This document shows, one piece after another, positions 38,955 to 51,149 of a DNA stretch of 64,000 bases. A program made the translations under genes and the position numbers. Source of the stretch: Nymphaea colorata (taxonomy: Eukaryota; Streptophyta; Magnoliopsida; Nymphaeales; Nymphaeaceae); assembly GCF_008831285.2 (NCBI RefSeq), contig NC_045147.1:18764854-18828853 (forward strand), in the 5' to 3' direction. Below the pieces are notes generated by a model, which was not told where the DNA came from, ran no database searches, and saw only the letters and a list, made by a program, of their open reading frames with translations. Positions within the stretch are counted from its first letter, which is position 1, and every line of letters starts with the position of its first letter.

Positions 38955-40225
38955 AACATATTCCAAGATGGTATCTTTCAAAAAAAGTTATATAAGGTTT
39001 AAAAGAAAAAAAAAAGTCAGAATCTTTTGCACTGAAAGATAACTAAATGCGTAGGCTCATGGTCAAAGGGTAAAGTAGCTCCTCTCCAAAATTCTGATTT
39101 TTGCATTTTTTATTTCTTCAAATGCAATCCGAAAAAGAGCAACAAAACGAATAAGAAAAAGAATAAGGGATCAATAACAAAAACACTTGTTAAATGTCTT
39201 GAAAACAGGTGTCAAACAAAAAACCATGGTCAATGCATCTTTTGCATTTTGTGACGTTTTTTGGTGATGAAAAATAAATAAAAATTCACCCGGCAATTAG
39301 AGATAGCCGAAAATCTGACCGGCCTATATTTTTTAATAAAATAATAATAAATTATTCTTTTATCTTTTATTTAATTTAATGTGGCGAAGACCTGACAAAA
39401 GGCTGATGCGTATGGGCGAAACACATCATTCTTTTTAATGCTTTCCTATAGTCAACTAGAACTGATATTCACAACCACATGAGTCATGACAAAGATTTGA
39501 GAGTTTTCTGTCTGAAAAGATAACTCATGTTTTCTCCCTTTTGGAATTACCAAGAACAAATCGATGCAGCTCATTCATGTACAGTGGCAGCTGAAAATTT
39601 TTCACGAGGAGAAAAGATACGCCGATCTGTGATCTTGCTTAATATAATACATATTATTTCAGAGTATCACAACCCCGTCGTTGATGAACACACGTACATT
39701 AAAAATAAGGAACAAGTGGGTTCCCTTCAGGTTTTCTTCTTTTCCCAAGAAAGTCGAGCATTGAAGGCCGAAGCTGCGCGTCAGAACGTCACTCATTCAT
39801 GGGGAATTTGGCCAATAGATTTGGTCTACAAGCCAAGTTCGTTTCAGAAGCGGGCTTCCCCTTCCATGACGCCATTACTTCCATGGTTTTGCCCTGTGTT
39901 TACCGAGTATGAAACAGGTAGCATGTCTTTTGCCTGTAAAAATGGTGCAATTAAAGTGAGGGAGGTAGACCCAAGGATGGGAAGAGGAGGGAGAAGGGTG
40001 GTGGCTCATTAATGGTACATATTCTCTTCATTATCTAAAATTAAATTCTAGGTGGAAACTGTCACGCCTTCAACCAATTGGGATGCAAGAAGCTTCTCAG
40101 TATTAAAAAACTGCCGAACGGGGTCACCGCTCCGCACCCTTTCCCTTCTTTCCTCTACTTGTTTTTCATTTTACTTCTTCCCCGTTCTCTCCAAGTGGGG
40201 GAGAATCTGCAGAGGGAGCTTGATC
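38955..40225. other. Divergent promoter region of U2B'' and RING-CH 1, right part
   Basis: AT-rich, no recognised gene. A plus-strand frame 39527-40012 (161 codons) has no known motif and lies where the promoter of the first RING-CH gene is expected. A frame extension upstream of that gene's ATG to 40052 is open but unlike its paralogue, so I treat it as leader. Confidence 0.4.
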
Positions 40226-43200
40226 ATGGAAAACAAGAAGGGTCATGACGTCCATGGATCCGGTGGTGATGGAACGTCTCTGAAAGAACCAGGAAAGGGG
40301 GAGGGTCCGGGCAAGGGTGATGAAGCAGATCAGGGAGATGGGGAGGAAGGACTTCCAGAGTCGTGTGTGATTGACGTGAGGCAGGAGGATGCAGAAGGTC
40401 GATCACGCGATCAGGGTGCCGCAGATAAAGAAGGACAAGAGGAAGAAAGAGGAGGGGATGGAGAGAGGGAGTGCAGAATCTGCCATCTTGGTACCGAGGA
40501 ATCACAGCAGTCGGGGCAGGGAGGGCTCATCCATCTCGGCTGCGGCTGCACCGACAGTCTCGGCTTTGCCCACAAACGTTGCGCCGAGGCCTGGTTTATG
40601 ACCAGAGGCAGGAAGTGAGTCTCTCTCTCTCTCTCTCTCTGTTTTCCTTTCTTATTGCATTTGATTGATTAATGGAAACCCACAATCTGTGAAGTTCAAT
40701 TGATGCCTGAACTATAAAATCCTGATAGAGAGGATGAACTTCCCTCTGCTGTTAAAGGGCATCTGCTTCAGACACAGGTGTACACGCGTGATCAGCTGGC
40801 CACCATCTGATCTTGTTCCATTTGGCAGCGACTCTGTTGTAGCTGTATTAAACCAACAGGTGGTTCCCTCGTCTATTTTGGTTGGACGGTCAAGTCATGA
40901 AAGGCTTTATCCAAACTGTGTTCCTTGCCACACTGAGTTCATTTAAACTACTTCAAAGTAAAACTCAGTTTATCTCCAATTACCATCAAATTTTCTCAAT
41001 GAAATAGAAGTAGAAAAGTAGTAAGAGAACTAGAGGACTCCATCTGAAGTATATATGATCAATTAGCTTTCATGGTCGTTCAATCGGCCTCCCGCTCAAC
41101 TGCAGTTAGTGCAGCTGAGAGAGAGTTCAGACCAAACAAAGGTGCACGCGCGCGCGCTCTCTTGGAAACAAATAAAAGTGTGAAGAATTAAGTGCAGATT
41201 CATACGAATAACAAGCGTTCATCAGCCTCCGGTATTTTCTTCATATTACGATTGTTTTACAGATACATATGGCTTAGATTTCACAAAGAGGGACGATCTT
41301 GCAGGACTTACTTCACTCCCATTGTGTTCACGTGAATTAAAGCAAACCTTCAAAATCTTTGCAGTTCTCAGAGATTTTGCTTGAAAATTTTAGGTTGAGT
41401 TTGAATCCTGCCACTTTGTTCTGTTTCTATAATGTTTTCCCATCGACCAGCTTTACGAGGGCAACACTGTGAGAAAGCTCAATTAGCGAAGATCAAACCA
41501 TAAAATCTTCTTTCCCGAATTTAGTTTGAGCTATCTAACATGCAACGCCTGCGCCGTAACTCTGTTGAGCTGTTGCATTTGCGAAAATCTGCTGGAAAAA
41601 TAACTAGCTAGAAAATCCTGCAGAAATTTTGTGGCCTCCAATTGATTTAATCACCTCGGCCACTTACTGTCAACATGATTACAAGTCCTTTTCAACTGAA
41701 CCAAAACTTTGGACATGTAATCAACAATTAAGAACCTATATTACATTAGAGATTTCCCGACGGCAACTGCAAAATGAATTACTCGTATCGACGATGGAGA
41801 ATTCGACATTTCTCACAGAATTTATTTAATCAGGCACTTTTTTTTTTGTTAAATAGATGACAAGACATGCGTGCATTTAAAAAATGCCTGTCGCTGTTCT
41901 TTCTTCGCCAAATTAACTGGATGGCATTGAAATTGAAAGTATGTACTAATGGGCAAACAAAAAGGAAATGAGGATACAGACAAATTAGTGGTCAACGTTT
42001 ACTTGTATATATGTACATTTGGCGTTGTCCTATTCGCCAAAAGCTCGGCTGGTGGGGTCCAGTGCGTTTGCAAGTCAATGGATTCGCCGCTGCTTTCTCA
42101 CTTGTATAAGGTTGATTGTTGCACGGCTGTGGTCCCGCCTTTTGGTCCCAGTAAAATACAAAGTCAATCTCTATTAAAATACGGTTTTTTGCTTTTTTGG
42201 ATTTGACTTTTCCTGTTTTGGTATATTTTAAATGCGATTGAGCTTTTTTTTTCGTACAATTTAAAATATTCAAGTCTAAATTATATACATGGTCAATATC
42301 GCCTTTTAATATGTTATATCCTTCTTTGAAAGATGGAACAGCCCCTTCTTAATTATATATATATATATATATAAGAGTAAGCCAAGATCTCATGTTTAGG
42401 TGATGACTTTTAAATAGAATGTTTAAAAAATTTTAACCGGTGCCAACTCTTATTTTTCGGATTTAATGTAACCATGGGTCGTAGTAAAATTTTTTTGGCT
42501 CTGACACTGCTCCGCGTAATACTTATCACACTTTTTCCTACATATCATTTATAAAGCTTCCAGTTTTGTTTCTCCTTGTGGGAAAATACATGTATAAAGT
42601 AAATCCAAACTGTTCTATCCCTTTCATGTTGGTCAGTTCCAAAAATATGTAGTAGATCTCAGCACAACCCACATGGCAAATTGTTTGAAGATTAACTTTG
42701 CGTATTGATTAATATATATATATATGCATGCACATTGTGAATGTTGCTCTCTTCTTTTTCCTTTTGTTTTCTTCGATAACAGAGAAACCACTCTCGGGGC
42801 GGGAGGACTGGCCGTGCTGGTTTAACTTGTCATACCTGCGGTCCGGACCTCCCCGTATATATTATACAGCTCCGGGGTGAAAGACACTTGGACAGATCAC
42901 CTTTACAAAGCAAAGGGCTGCAATGATATTGAAGTTCGAACCTGTGACGAGCCACCAACTGGCCGAATCCCCCTTGGGTCATGCTAAGCCATCGGGTTCT
43001 AACAGTGCTCTTGATGACACAGAGACTGCGAAATCTGTGGTTTGGATGCCAAGAATGTGACGGGCGTGGCGGATTGGAACTTCCTCATAGAGTGGAATGA
43101 GGGGAGAGCTTGCCCTGAAGATGTGCCGACTTCGGTGCCAATGTGGAGGCGGCAACCATTTTGCACTATCCTCTTGCTTCTAGTAATCATCTGTATTGTT

Positions 43201-43230
43201 CTTCTTGGGGTCTTTCACATCGGCTTATGA
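40226..43230 (+). CDS. Tail-anchored RING-CH (RINGv) E3 ligase-like protein, copy 1
   Basis: Predicted 198-residue membrane protein in two exons, 40226-40614 and 43023-43230, joined in frame across a 2408-bp intron. Residues 1-80 are hydrophilic, Gly/Glu/Lys-rich, with a short conserved SCVIDV. A C4HC3 RING-CH domain binds two zinc ions through C83, C86, C106, C108, H116, C119, C132 and C135 (CRICHLG, LGCGC, FAHKRC, CEIC). The intron splits the domain between C119 and C132. Residues 177-196 form one hydrophobic helix next to the C-terminus (CTILLLLVIICIVLLGVFHI), so it is probably tail-anchored with the RING in the cytosol. RING-CH proteins usually ubiquitinate membrane proteins; the target is unknown. 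The ATG is chosen by match to the paralogue at 48606. An unrelated-looking upstream extension is not used. Confidence 0.88.
42781..43000 (-). mobile_element. Possible tRNA-derived SINE in the RING-CH 1 intron
   Basis: On the minus strand a box A-like TGGCTTAGCATG lies near 42991-42980 and a box B-like GGTTCGAACTTC near 42942-42931, about 40 nt apart, as in a polymerase III promoter. A moderately GC-rich body continues to about 42781, unlike the AT-rich intron around it. Box B differs from the consensus at its last positions. I saw no clear terminal duplication. It ends only about 20 bp from the exon 2 acceptor at 43022. Confidence 0.35.
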
Positions 43231-45287
43231 TGTGCATATTTAGGGCTTGGACCCTTCTACTTCTCATGCAAAGCTCGTGGAAATTCGACCGCTTATCACC
43301 TTCATGCATGACACAGCTTGAGTGAGTAAAGAGAAGTTGGGATCCAGAGTTTTGTTTGGATCAAGGTCGGATGAGCATGTAGCCCTGTGTGTCTTTCTCT
43401 TTGAACATGGAAGAATAAAGCCCATAATTTTATGAATGTGTCTGGCAAGTCAGGATCTCGAGTCTTACACAACCAAAGGATAGCAATATTGTCATCTTTT
43501 TAGAGTTTTCTGTCTTGTCCTACCACTTCATAAGCATATAATGTATATTACATCAATCCTTAAGGAGCGTCTGATTATCTCTGATTTGAATTTCATCTAA
43601 TGTGGATTAATACAACATCACATGATTTTGCTGATGTAGTAAAAGATTCATGGTTCATCAAATTAAAGGTCTTATATCAAACATCCCATCAATGCTTAAG
43701 GTCCTTATTTTGCTTCTTTGCATTGAACAACCGTCGGACTTAAGACCAGATGAGATAAAAGCCCAGAGCTTAAACTCATGGTTCTCAAATCTTCAGGATC
43801 TCAAATCCGAGGCTATCAAATGCCCCGTAGTGTTTAACCCCTCAAATTTGAGATAAAAGAATAGAATTCTTCCTTATAAAAAGGAAGATTATTTGAGATA
43901 CAACAGATGCACGAGAACGCTCTCATAGGCGCATTGATAGATAGATCAAATTTGAAGGCATGATCATACGAGTTAGCACATGGTGTTTTATTATAAGAAG
44001 AACAATGTTAAGTGCAAAGAGATTCTTCAGCTATGTTTCTCTCGAGGAGTCAAAAGGAGTTCTGTGCCCCAGCCTATCAACAGCGAACAAACTGGTGCAA
44101 TCAAGGAAATACCACCATCACAATCTTCAAATGAAATAGAAGTAATTTCAAATCAAGCAACAAAAAATCGTGCTTATGCTGCTGGACATGGAAAAATCAT
44201 CAGAATTTCTGTTGTCAAACAACTTAAAGTTCAAAAATCAGGCTTGCAGAGATGAGTGCACCATAGCTATTAGATGGGTAGTCCATAGTTTGAGTTCTAT
44301 AAGTTTCTATCTAACCTACATGACTGGTTCATCTAGTCAAATCTTAGGGCCCCCCTGTCCATTTTCAACACCAACCCTTCCTAATCCCAATCCCAAAACG
44401 ACATTGGATCGACAAGGCATTCTTATTAAATTCCAAATTTGCAATCACTTCTAAATTCTACATATACAGCTTTGGGAGGCTTGTTTTGATTCTTCAACTC
44501 AATATTGCAGAATGATCATAAGCATTGGGTGGTATACAGTTTGGAGGGGCTGCCCCATATACTTTTTATTAATAAGTTGAGTGAGGTCAAGAGATTCTTG
44601 ATCATGTGGAGCAGAATAAAGGAACACAACTTTGGAGAATGTGTTGGGGACAGGCAAGAGTATTTACCACTGATTCACCTTGAGGTGAAGCACTCGTGGA
44701 TCAAGGACGGAGCCAGAGATTTTTCAAATTTTTTATATAAAACAAGTGAAATATTTCAAAATTTACATGTAAATTTTAAAAAAAAAAAGTTGATGTTAAA
44801 GCCCAATGATCAATGAATTACCAATGAGTGGAACACATGCAAAGGAAAATTGATATAGGAAGGCGAATAGTGAATGATCAAGTCACTAGTGCAACAATTA
44901 AGGACTTCTTTGAAAAAGAAAAGATGGTGAAGAAAATAAATAGGATGCAACTTCTTGTCTTCTTCATGAAAGAGAAAAGCGAAGGCATTAGACATTTTTG
45001 AATGATTGCCCTTTGCAATAGCATTATGAGTATATATTTTAAGTTACAGTACCGTGGATGAAGAAGATGATGATGGGAATAGATAATAAATCAAAGCAAA
45101 AGCACATTCTTGAAGAGACGTAAATATTCATAATAGTTAAATTCACATGCATGAGATGATTCATTTGCCTTCACGGAGGAAGATGTTCAACTGATAGAGG
45201 CCTTTGGCAAGGTCATCCACTCCCTCTTCCCTCTTAAGAAATATTGTGGTGGATCTTTTCTTCTAGAAAAAATTCAGGTAGTGACTG

Positions 45288-45386
45288 AAAGAGGTGAAAT
45301 GAGTCTCATGACTATATATATATATATATATGTAGTGACTGAAAGAGGTGAAATGAGTCTCATGACTATATATATATATATATATA
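45288..45386. repeat. 44-bp tandem duplication carrying a (TA)n tract
   Basis: GTAGTGACTGAAAGAGGTGA starts at 45288 and again at 45332; both copies continue through ATGAGTCTCATGACTATATA with a TA run. The copies are essentially identical apart from TA length, so the duplication is recent. Confidence 0.9.
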
Positions 45387-46133
45387 AGATTGAGATTCAT
45401 GACTTGGATAAGCATGGAGACATGAAGATGAAAGTGCAATGTAATTAATGATGTGTGGAAAGTTTACTCAACTAACTTGAGTTGAACAGCTGGTACGCCT
45501 GACATGAGCACCGGCTTAAGACTTATGATTAAGTGGGGGAGATCAGGTTCATGCTCACGTATCTATACTGATTTAATAATAAACCCAATACATTGATCTC
45601 AACCAAGTCTACAATTTAAAAAGTTAGATCATGCAAAGGCAAGCACCAAGTGGATGATTATTTTTAAAGTTTCCATAACCAACTAACAAGCTGCTCAAAA
45701 TGATAATTCCATGATCATTATAACTGCCATCTCCAAGTAGTTATATATATATAGAGAGAGAGAGAGAGTGATTGTTCGTTACCAGACCATTGACCATTTG
45801 GGCTCTTAAATTCATGTTAAAAAGTGTTCTAAACAAATATGAACCTTTTAATGTGTTTATAAACGTTAATTTAATATGAATCATGCTTTAATTCAAGTTA
45901 TTTTTGTAAAAGAATTTGATCTTTATACCTACCAAAATTTTGATGTTATAACAGCCGTTCATTTTTTTACTATTAAAAATGATTATTTAAGCAAAGAAAA
46001 CTACTAACTTAATGTATGTTTCTCATCAAATTATTCTTAAGATCATATCTATAAAGTTAGATTTCAAAAAAAGAAAAAAATTAATTCAATATGTTTGATT
46101 TTTGTCTCTTATGCAAGTGGTCTGTTTTTTATC

Positions 46134-46136
<3 letters not shown>

Positions 46137-46226
<90 letters not shown>
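46137..46226. repeat. (TA)45 microsatellite
   Basis: An uninterrupted run of about 45 TA units, the longest pure dinucleotide tract in the window. Confidence 0.97.
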
Positions 46227-46227
<1 letters not shown>

Positions 46228-48487
46228 CTCTACATTTAATGAACAACATTATGGGACATCAAATCCCAAATGGATAAAAATAGTGTCCACAAATTTGTTT
46301 TCTTGGCTCTTCTTTATCTTTCGGTGTGCAGTGGTGCTGATAATTTCAAACCTAACGAATCATGGACATTGGTGTCACCCATGTGGAAAGTCTCCTCTTT
46401 GGATCTTGGAATCAACCAATTTGTAGCTTCCGACGATAAATTTTTCCGAGTCTCTCGAAGAGAATGGCCGTTTTATATTGACTTTCAAGGCAATTTATTT
46501 CATTTCAAAGTAAACTTCTCCCCCACGTCAAGCCGACGTATTTTAATATGAATAAATGAGTATCCCCAAAAAAACTGCATTCAAAAGATGCCAAAACGAA
46601 AAAAACACGAAAATACATGTTTTTCATCTTTTTTTTTTACGTTTTTGTCCTTTTTTTTTCAATGTCAAATTGGTTGTTCATATTTTTTTAATTTTTAATT
46701 TTATTTCTCTCTAAAGTTAAGACTTCTAAAACTTTTTAAAAATTTAGCATATTTTTCCTTTTTAAACTTGTATTATTATTCTTAAAAAACCTCGCCATCC
46801 AAAAACCCACAAACATATTTACAAATATGATCATGCTGGTCCACATAGATCGATATTAGCCGATTCACCGTTATATCAGCCGATTTTAACATGGCCATGC
46901 CGATAATTAGCAACAGCACTTCTACCCGGCCGGCGGCGGCCGTCCGTGAAATATGGGAATTCCGGGCACTGAGTTTCACAGCTTGCCGCTGTATCAAGTG
47001 AGAGGAAAAGAAGGCAACTGCACCGGCCGTTGCGTGATTACTTTGACTTTACCTACAAACCCAGAAAGCTCGGGTTCATGACTTCCATCTCCTACTTTTT
47101 TTTTTTTCACCCGCAGCTTCTGATGTTCGCTCCATCCACTTCTTAATTACTAAAAGAATGTTCGCCATCACTTCACAAAAGTTGAAAAGCTCAAAACCTA
47201 CCAAACAGATTTTAAAAGCAAAAAATTCCTATCAAAGTGATTCATTCATTTAGTTTCATCAAATCGATGCTATATATTTATATATATATCAGTTGATGAT
47301 ATAAAGCCAGCGGCTTCATTTTCTTTTTCCACGTGGGGAACATTTTTTGGAAATATATGACGTAGCGGCTGATCATTTAATAGGAGGACAGGAGCAAAAG
47401 GCCAAAGCCGATTACACATCTACTGCATTCGTGTGGAATAAAAAGAAAAAAAAAAGAGAAAACGAGCGTCGACAAAGTTCCAATTCGCTGTCATCGATCG
47501 TGTCAGCAATGAGATTTCCTTTCTTCTTTCTCATGGAGATTTTCATCGTCTTCTTCCTCCTCGTCTTCCTATTTCGATTCTTTGAAAGAAAAACAGAGAA
47601 AGTCAAGGTTTCAAGTTTCTCTGTGGGCGCTTTTGAGAGTGCAGACACGCAGATGTGACTCAAAACTTTGTATATATAAAGCGGCGTGGACGACATGTCT
47701 GAGGAAAAACACCATCAAACACTCAAGGGAGAATTTGAGAGAGAAAAGGTCCGACTCAGGCGCAACCTCACCTTTTCCAAGCAGTCAAAAACAATTTCTT
47801 AGCGTCAAATTATCGACCATGCGAAGTCGTTTACTAACAGCTATCGCCTACAATATAAATTTAGTAATAAGTAATGTTTATGTGTTGGCAACCAGATCCA
47901 GCACACCTAAGCATGTGATTGCTCCCCTAGCTTCGCGTGCAAATCCATCTAACAACGTCGTTTCTAAGCAAAGCAAAGCAAAGACAACATCCTCCTGTTT
48001 AAGAACAGAAGAAACACGAACATATATTATAAATACTCCAAGGCCGATCTTCTCTACATCCCCAGTTATTGACTCCCCCATCTTTCATTTTCACGTTTCT
48101 TTTCAATTGATTGGCGTCCATAAGATTTTGGCTTTAACACGTCAGGTTATAACTCTTGTGGGCTTCCACCAATCAACACTTCTTTCCTCAAAACCCTCCC
48201 TTTGTTTAGCAGAATTCTTCTTTTGATATAATCTCAAACATAGGGCGGATATTTAAACAAAAGAAAAGTCTCCTGATCTCTCGTTAGGTGCCAAAATATC
48301 TCTTGCCGTCCCTGGAACCAACTGAGAGGGAAAGGAATAAGGGGACAAAGTATTAAGTATCTCTCCCTCTCGCTTCTCTCTCGGAGCTCTCTAGGGGAGG
48401 TAGACTCGGAGAGCTGTGATCAATTGCGATTCGTTTTAATTAATTTTCTGCGGAGGAAACGACAGAGGAGAACCGTCTCATTCTTAA

Positions 48488-48494
48488 TATAAAA
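48488..48494 (+). promoter_or_regulatory. Possible TATA box of RING-CH 2
   Basis: TATAAAA lies 112 bp upstream of the start codon at 48606, a usual distance when the leader is about 80 bp. No experimental start site is visible. Confidence 0.4.
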
Positions 48495-48605
48495 CGCGAA
48501 AAATCAGGGCGCAGAGTTTCCCCGTTCCTGCCTTCCTCCTATCTCTTTCTCCGCCGGCAGAGAGAGTGATCGGGGAGCCTGCAAGAGTGATGGTGGTGTG
48601 AGCGG

Positions 48606-51089
48606 ATGGGTGATCAGATTGGTGGCGCAGCCACTCATCAGAATGGAGCAGCTGCGAACAAAGAAGACGGAAGCAAGCGCGGTGGAGCGGCGGACAAGAG
48701 GCCGAGCAAGGAGGCCGAAGGAAAGCCGGCGTCGTGCGTGATCGATGTGGGGAGCGAAGGTGCCGCCGCAGAAGGAGAAGGGGATGGGGAGCGGATGTGC
48801 AGGGTCTGCCATCTCGGCGGCTCCGACGAGCCGCAGTCGGGGCAGGGCGAGCTCATCCATCTCGGCTGTGGCTGCAAGAACGGGCTCGGCCTCGCTCATC
48901 GGCGCTGCGCTGAGGCCTGGTTTACGATCAGAGGATGCAGGTAACCGTCGTTTTCTCCGTCTTCTTCTTCTTCTTCTACTACTGCTTACTCTTCGTAGTT
49001 TGATTGCACTTCACCATTTCCGATCCTGCAACAATTTATAGTCCCCCTCAAGTTTTTCCCGTTGCATTCGAACATTTCGATGCATGGTGGCGTGAGAGAA
49101 GGGCAACTTCCCTCCCGTAGTTGTAGAGCACATGATCGACAAGATGAACATTCACAGTTTGGTCCACCTAATTTTGGACCAAACGGCGCTCTAATTTGCT
49201 GAATGTGAATGCAGCCATGTCAGTATCTTACTGAGAGGAAAGAGCTCTCAGATACTCCGATAGAGTACCCAGACCAGACATTATATACATATATATCTAT
49301 ATGCTAGATATTGCTGTTGATATAAATATACGATTAAATTAGCTGAACGTGATCTAATCTATTGATTTTGATAGAATGAGTCTTTAGATTCCGAACCGCA
49401 ATGCATATTGAGGTAGTATAATTAATTACAAGGTTAGATTAATTAAAAGATTAGCATCCAAAAACCTAGAAAAAAAAAGGCTAGTTGTATGAATTGTTTG
49501 ATGACTGTGGAATATGGGATTCATGAGAACCGTTACGAGCTTCTTGGTCAAATTATGTAGATGGTTCACTTGTCGCTGCCTCAAGTGTAACTTTCCCGAA
49601 AAGAAATGAGTTTGCAGTTTGACTTTATCAAACATAGTTTTCACACAACAACATGTAACTGCGTATAAAGTTTTTCCCTTCCAGAGGAGATAGATTGTCA
49701 AAACCTCGATTTTTCTATTGAATGCATTAAAATAAGCCTATATTTACTTCTAAACAAAGACTAGAGAAAAAAAAAATTACATGATTCAACGTAAATGAAT
49801 ATATACGCGGCAGGGACACCCCATTTTTTTGTTATCTTGTAGCAAAAGGATGAATAAAGTAAGCAAATATTGTCCCACTAATGCTCCATATGGTTCATGA
49901 TGCCTCCCACTAATTATTTCTTATTAAGATTTCGATCCTGTTGTTATATAATAAAGTGCTTTGGAAGTGGTAAAGATTTCGTGCACTGCATTCCTTCTTC
50001 TACGATAATTAACACTGTAATTACTTACCCAGTAGAGCAAGATAGAGCCTTTAATTTTATTAACTAATCATGCATGAATGATTTGTTAACATGAAGGCAA
50101 ATGCTTTGTTGACATGATTTATTTTGAATGTTCCAATTATTTAAATATATGGGAATGTATATCTGAAACTTCTAGATACTTATATAAATGGGAATATATA
50201 ATATGTATATATAGAGGTGCAAGAGAAACGTGGTGGAGGTAGAGAGATAAGGCGGCCTTTGCTTTTTGACTTTCAACAAAAACGGAACGTTTAGTGACCA
50301 GAGCCGTCCTGACCGGTTACCAACTTCCGCAGCGAGGGGGAGAGAGATATTTCACTGAAGGCCTCACCTTTTTTACCGATATTTCAGGGACAGCCTTGAG
50401 GTGTTTTTGTTTATTAAAACTAAATGAACAAGCAGCGGCAAATGAAAATATTAAACGCGCTCATTGAGGCGTTTCTCAAAATAGTACGAAAGTCAGGGGG
50501 CTTTCAGGATTAGTATCGAGACGGGGGACTCCTAGAATAAAGAGGGCGGTCAAAATGTCACGACGTCGAATCCAACTGGAACAGCGGTCGTCGGGTATGT
50601 AATGTAAGCTTGGCGTATCCGGCGCCTTGCAAAAAAGTTATATCTTAAATGATGATATGAAATACTGAAAGAACCGTGAAAAGGGCCGAACGCCCAACGC
50701 TATGTAATATTTTATAATTTTATTGATGTCCGATCAGAATTTGGCTTCCCCGCTTTCTTAGTTTTTGCTTTCCACTGCTTTCTGGAATTCTGTAATTCAT
50801 GTTACGATAACATTTCCCCGTGTTATATATATATATATATATATGTTATTGAGTTCCTATTTATAACAGGTTTACTTTATGTGAAAATGATGACCAAATA
50901 TGTTGATCGAAGAAAAGCTGCAACTTATTTATAGATGACGAGCGTGGCTTGCTTTCTTGATTAAAGGTCAAGAGCCAATAAATGAATTTTATATCTTGAG
51001 GACCTCTCGATTGTAACGCCGTGACATAACGAGTTGGACCCCGGCTTTAATCACTTACAGTCTAAGATATTATGTGTTCAACTCTCTCT

Positions 51090-51149
<60 letters not shown>

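Larger units (their letters stand above)
43231..48480. other. Spacer between the two RING-CH genes
   Basis: AT-rich with repeats listed separately. Weak frames: 46270-46551 (+, 93 codons) starts with a signal-peptide-like run (FVFLALLYLSVCSG); 47509-47658 (+, 49 codons) has one hydrophobic stretch; 47582-48226 (+, 214 codons) lacks any motif I know. All are more likely chance than genes. The frames at 43980-44255 and 44505-44816 look like transposon debris. Confidence 0.4.

Noticed and set aside
39527-40012. 161-codon frame upstream of RING-CH 1
   Set aside because: No motif, not joined to the downstream gene, no counterpart upstream of the paralogue.
46270-46551. 93-codon frame with a signal-peptide-like start
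   Set aside because: Lies just after the (TA)45 tract, no cysteine pattern or family match; composition is not convincing.
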